From Thelonectria olida (Eukaryota; Ascomycota; Sordariomycetes; Hypocreales; Nectriaceae), in assembly GCA_020736575.1 (NCBI GenBank), contig JAGPYM010000024.1:310001-374000 (forward strand): a stretch of 64,000 nucleotides of DNA, read 5' to 3'. The position numbers were made by a program, and so were the translations under genes. This document shows positions 60,389-64,000 of this stretch, piece by piece. Under the pieces are notes generated by a model, which did not search any database, was not told the DNA's origin, and was given only the letters and a program-made list of their open reading frames with translations. Position 1 is the stretch's first letter. Each line of letters starts with the position of its first letter.

Positions 60389-61630
60389 ATGGCAATTGTC
60401 CCCTTGCTACAAGGTCGCCAAAGAGTGGGACAAGTCCGCGTTATTTTTTTTTCACTTTTTATTGCTACCTGTTATATGGTAAATCTAATCCCAGTCTCTC
60501 TTTCTAGCAATTGGCGCTTTTTAGAGCGGCATTATGGTGTTCCGCCCAAGGTTATAAACGATCGACTCCAAGTGCCACTTATCAAGCCTAAAGATATTAT
60601 CGTTCACGGACTGGTTTTCTACGGGCGGAGGGATAGAGTCTCTTGTATGCGCTGCTATTTAGAGGTGAGTAACCGGTGGCCTACTATCTTAAGTTGCATT
60701 GCTAATCTCACTCTAATAGCGAAACATGGTCGATAATGGAGGCTGGCTTGACGAGGTCCTCTGGGTCGTTAACACGAATGACGAGGATGACCTTCGCTAC
60801 CTCGACGAAATCATTGCCAGTAACCCAATGAGATATAAGAAACTCATTATCCCTGGTGATAAGTTATGGGTCTATACTTACTCTAAGGCTTGGCAGCATC
60901 TGGAACGCGGCAAGTACTACGTCAAGATAGATGATGATATTGTATGTATTTTTGTGGATTATTCTATACTGCTTGCTTTAGTGGAGGAAATTCTCTTAAT
61001 GTTTGAGAAATAGACTAATGTGGAATTGTTAAATATTAGGTCTGGATTGACGATAATGCCATTCCCCAACTAGTCACACAGAAGATCAATAATCCAGACG
61101 ACTTCGTCGTCTCTGCCAACATCATCAATAACCCTCCCTTGGGCTTCATGCATTACAGAATGGGTGCGCTCCATCCTTACCTCCCCGAAATCGATATGCC
61201 GAACGATATTTCAGAGTCATGGGAACCTTCCCAACACCCCTTCTGGGATGGCCCAAGCGATTTTACTTGGCCACTTGATAAGGATCCTCCATACCATCAC
61301 CATAGGTGGTTGAGAGTACATGATGACAAGATGATGGCGCAGACCCCTGCTGCTCAACTCAAGTACGAGATCTGGGACGATAGCTACACTAGTTGGGCCA
61401 TCGCTGCACAGATGCACTATTCATTGCTTGAGAACATTGAGACCGATAATTTGGACAGTTATAAGTTTAACAAGCCCTGGAATATGAATGGCGAGCGCAT
61501 TAGGATTAATTTTATGTGTGTTTATGCGGATGATATCCTGGATACCGACATTAAGCACTGGCCTGAGGACAGAGGGGATGAGGATATGATTGTCATTGAT
61601 CTACCCCAGAAGTTACGCCGTCGTAAGTAA
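60389..61630 (+). CDS. Type II membrane glycosyltransferase-like protein (362 aa)
   Basis: Exons 60389-60664, 60720-60941 and 61040-61630, all junctions phase 0 with GTGAGT...TAG and GTATGT...TAG. Residues 17-40 form one hydrophobic anchor (VIFFSLFIATCYMVNLIPVS). The lumenal part has IIVHGLVFYGRRDRVSCMRC, NGGWLDEVLWVVNTNDEDDL and YYVKIDDDIVWIDDNAIP, where DDD matches a DxD nucleotide-sugar/metal site, and then SANIINNPPLGFMHYRMGAL. I recall this as an uncharacterised fungal family of putative glycosyltransferases; donor and acceptor are unknown. The frame is intact. Confidence 0.72.
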
Positions 61631-62835
61631 TGTTCGTAACACACTCTCTGCACGATGTCTTTCTTACTTTCCCTGGCGCCAGCCGTCGTGGTCTTAGGAG
61701 AAGCCTTGGGCGCTCATTTCCAGTATTCTGCGCAACCAAAACTGGCAGACACAGACCTTTTGTCGAGGTACTCTGCCCTCGCGCAGGACCGAGCTTGTTT
61801 GTAACAAGTATCGAGTTTTTCGGGGCATATCAGTGTCCTTGGTCAGGCCTCCTTATCGTGACTGGACATGTCAGTGTCCTCAGGCGGGGTGTCTGTACTG
61901 ACACCCAGGCCAGCTGGCGTTCCATGCCTTCCATCATCCTAGCGATGAAGATGTACAAGTGCTCAAATAAGGTGTGCCATAGCGCGACAGCTAGGAGGGG
62001 GAAGATAACAATAATTCAAACGGATAATCTATTCAATTGTTGCTACAGGAATTCGGGCTCTAATAAGCCCGCTGTGGGAGGCTTCCTTCCTCTTCAAGCT
62101 GTTCTATTGATTGACTGTTTCCCTCATGGCCCGTTCCTAGCGCCGGTTGCATGCCGCGCCAGGTGAGGGGGCGATACTTCTCGTCTACCACTTGACGAAT
62201 TAGTTGAAGTTTCATTACGTCGTAAAATGCGTCGTCAGGTGGTGGCGATCCTTGTCAAGCCTTACCCTATTATAGTATCAGGCGCGGTGGCTGAGCGATG
62301 ATGTTCCGAGCCTCACTCCTGAAGGCCGCAAAGTCGATGCTGGTCAATGCGCATAGAACGAGAGTGTTGCTGTTGCGAGGCGGCGCTTGCTGGACGAGCG
62401 CCAAGAACGAAAGGTGAAGCCAGCGAGATCGTTCTCGGCATCAAGGGGCTGTCTCTGAATATTCTTCTAGGCCCTATCTTGCTAGTAAGACTGCAGCCCA
62501 TGAGGAAACAGAGACAGCATTGCATCCCGTGAGACAACACGCTGCGACAGACTTGGGCGGGGGCGTTAGGCACACTTGCCGCAGCCACAGCAATGAGAGT
62601 AGGTCCCTTCCAAGGCCGTCACAGCAAATTAGAATGCAAGATTAAGCGCTGGTGGTGCGGTGTTGGCTAACAAGACGGTGACCATGAGATGCATTTGCGG
62701 CTGAATGCTGGGAAGCAAAGCATGATACGAAATGGGAATGATAAATGATGAACGACCAATTGGGAAGCAGAGGTACACTACCAATCATATCGGAGGGCAG
62801 GGATGGAAAAGACAAAGGACTTTCTGCCAATTAGA
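61631..62835. other. Intergenic, nothing recognised
   Basis: A 178-codon frame at 61630-62166 has no coding character. No other structure was seen. Confidence 0.4.
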
Positions 62836-62925
62836 AAGCGAGAATGAGTTGAATCAATCAGAGCGAAGCTCTTACGTCGGGGGGGCAATGGCAGAAGACC
62901 TTTCGTCTCTTCATTCCTCACAAGG
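62836..62925 (+). repeat. Promoter-like module, copy B
   Basis: GCGAGAATGAGTTGAATCAA, TCAGAGCGAAGC and GAAGACCTTTCGTCTCTTCA, TTCCTCA match copies A and C. It lies about 270-360 bp upstream of the ankyrin gene, the same spacing as copy A has to its gene. Confidence 0.72.
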
Positions 62926-63193
62926 TAATCCTAATTTGCCAATCTTTACAATACGCCGATTGGGTAGTGTCCTTTAAAATAATAATCACGCCTAAAAACA
63001 GCAATGCGAATACGTAATACGCTTTGCTATAATCACTTCTCTCATTCTCGGTTTTATACATAATATCTCATAAATAAATACAATCGCATAAGAACACACA
63101 ATTAGAATCTCTTTGGCATGAATGAGCACTTTATAGGGCTAAATGAACTCTATGGGATTACCTCAAATTATACTCACCCGGCATATATCGACA

Positions 63194-64000
63194 ATGGCAT
63201 TAACGGATTCGCCACCAAGGAGCCCAGAGCTCTTATTCATGCCGGAAGAGGATGGACATGAGAGTCCATGGTCTGGCAGCGACGAATCAACGCTCTTTGA
63301 CTTCCATGGCCCATCTGAGATTCCTGCATACGCCATCATCTCAGGCAATCGTGGGCAAGCCCGGGCACTTGCAGCTGCTGGGGCTTACAACCACCCAGCT
63401 GACGCTTGGGTGATCTATGAGGCGTGTCTGCAGGGCCCAGCTATGATTCAAGCGCTCTCCGTCAATCCAATTCTTGACCTAAGCCCGAGACTTCCAGGAC
63501 AAATGGGAGATACGGTCTTTCATCTCCTCCTGCGAACACATCCATCTCGGTTCCCACATACCAAAATAGCAACAATCATGGAGCTTCTACAGGCAGGCGT
63601 GGACCCTTTGCAGCCTGATCGATTTGGCAACACGGCTCTCCACATTTTAGCTGGCGTTCCTACCGATATGCAAGATGATGCATTCGAGCTCATGAAGCTT
63701 TTGTTTGGGAATCAGGCCACACCGCTAGTTCGTTTGTCTTGCATATCCAGCGTCAACCACCGCAGTGGAGTGGACTCTATCAACAATTCAGAAAGCTCTA
63801 GCACCCCATTGCAAATCGGCGTCATCCACAACCATATCTCGTGCGTGAAGCTACTCTTGGATAATGGGGCTAGTCCACATGTAAGAGGGCTGTTTAATAA
63901 AACCCCTCTTTACTTTGCTGTTATTAGAGATTTTGTTGATGTTGCTGACGTATTACTAAGACATGGGGCGGCTCTTGAAGGAGACATGCTTGCCCAATCA
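63194..64000 (+). CDS. Ankyrin-repeat protein, 3' end outside window (269 codons seen)
   Basis: The ATG at 63194 opens a frame that stays open to the window edge. Residues 1-50 are acidic and disordered. Ankyrin repeats follow: IPAYAIISGNRGQARALAAA, then DTVFHLLLRTHP..., TKIATIMELLQAGVDPLQPD, RFGNTALHILAG, TPLQIGVIHNHISCVKLLLD, NGASPHVRG and KTPLYFAVIRDFVDVADVLL. No other domain is visible in the part seen. Ankyrin arrays mediate protein binding and often form the sensor part of fungal NLR-like proteins, but here the repeats are N-terminal and no NTPase domain is seen. Confidence 0.8.
   Translation, partial: MALTDSPPRSPELLFMPEEDGHESPWSGSDESTLFDFHGPSEIPAYAIISGNRGQARALAAAGAYNHPADAWVIYEACLQGPAMIQALSVNPILDLSPRLPGQMGDTVFHLLLRTHPSRFPHTKIATIMELLQAGVDPLQPDRFGNTALHILAGVPTDMQDDAFELMKLLFGNQATPLVRLSCISSVNHRSGVDSINNSESSSTPLQIGVIHNHISCVKLLLDNGASPHVRGLFNKTPLYFAVIRDFVDVADVLLRHGAALEGDMLAQS

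Noticed and set aside
61630..62166. 178-codon plus frame downstream of the glycosyltransferase-like gene
   Set aside because: It begins at the previous stop, has no domain and has an irregular composition.
53031..64000. A defined Starship element with boundaries
   Set aside because: Only the captain-like gene is supported; no terminal repeat, target site or empty site can be seen in this single sequence.

Overview
This window is nuclear DNA from a filamentous ascomycete (Pezizomycotina, most likely a Sordariomycete). The evidence is short introns of about 45-100 nt with GTANGT donors and CTAAC/CTAAT branch sites, fungal-only families (Zn2Cys6 regulators with a fungal TF domain, HET, BYS1-type thaumatin-like, DUF3435 tyrosine recombinases), and fungal transposons (Tad-like LINE, copia, pogo/Fot-like, hAT, Tc1). 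The species cannot be named from sequence alone. The mixture of sparse genes, truncated genes and nested transposons suggests an accessory or transposon-rich compartment.

Layout. 1-9.4 kb: the 3' part of a Myb/SANT-repeat gene whose second exon is built from in-frame minisatellites, then small or broken genes (BYS1-like fragment, chromodomain fragment, F-box gene, a small hypothetical gene). 9.46-15.01 kb: a complete, recently inserted Ty1/copia retrotransposon with identical 151-bp LTRs and a GGTTC target duplication, sitting inside a decayed Tc1 fragment. 16.1-21.5 kb: a compact fatty-acid gene group: a 2,4-dienoyl-CoA reductase ending in SKL (interrupted by one nonsense codon), a seven-exon CTF1/FarA-like zinc-cluster activator, and a Delta3,Delta2-enoyl-CoA isomerase ending in HRL. 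All three upstream regions carry clusters of CCTCGG, the core site known for FarA/CTF1-type regulators. 22-30.6 kb: a MITE, a pogo-like fragment, a 766-residue disordered protein with a SUMO-interaction motif, a truncated kinase and a Tc1 relic. 30.6-36.6 kb: a membrane-anchored HET protein, then a frameshifted DUF3435 recombinase with a C-terminal chromodomain. 38-45 kb: a 251-bp hAT MITE splitting an ORF, a multi-pass membrane protein, a frameshifted secreted-like gene, a 17-bp minisatellite and a conserved two-exon gene. 45.6-52.6 kb: a stack of a 5'-truncated LINE, a decayed hAT and a nearly intact hAT that abuts the severed 3' end of a bZIP gene. 54.5-64 kb: an apparently intact six-exon DUF3435 tyrosine recombinase (the family that includes Starship captains), a coiled-coil gene, a C2H2 gene, a membrane glycosyltransferase-like gene and an ankyrin gene running off the window. 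The last two genes are preceded by copies of one promoter-like module.

How it fits together. The fatty-acid group looks like a self-contained peroxisomal beta-oxidation module with its own regulator. The two DUF3435 genes raise the possibility that parts of the window belong to Starship-type giant mobile elements, but no element boundary can be shown here. Exon structures were inferred by hand from splice signals and reading frame and have not been checked against transcripts.
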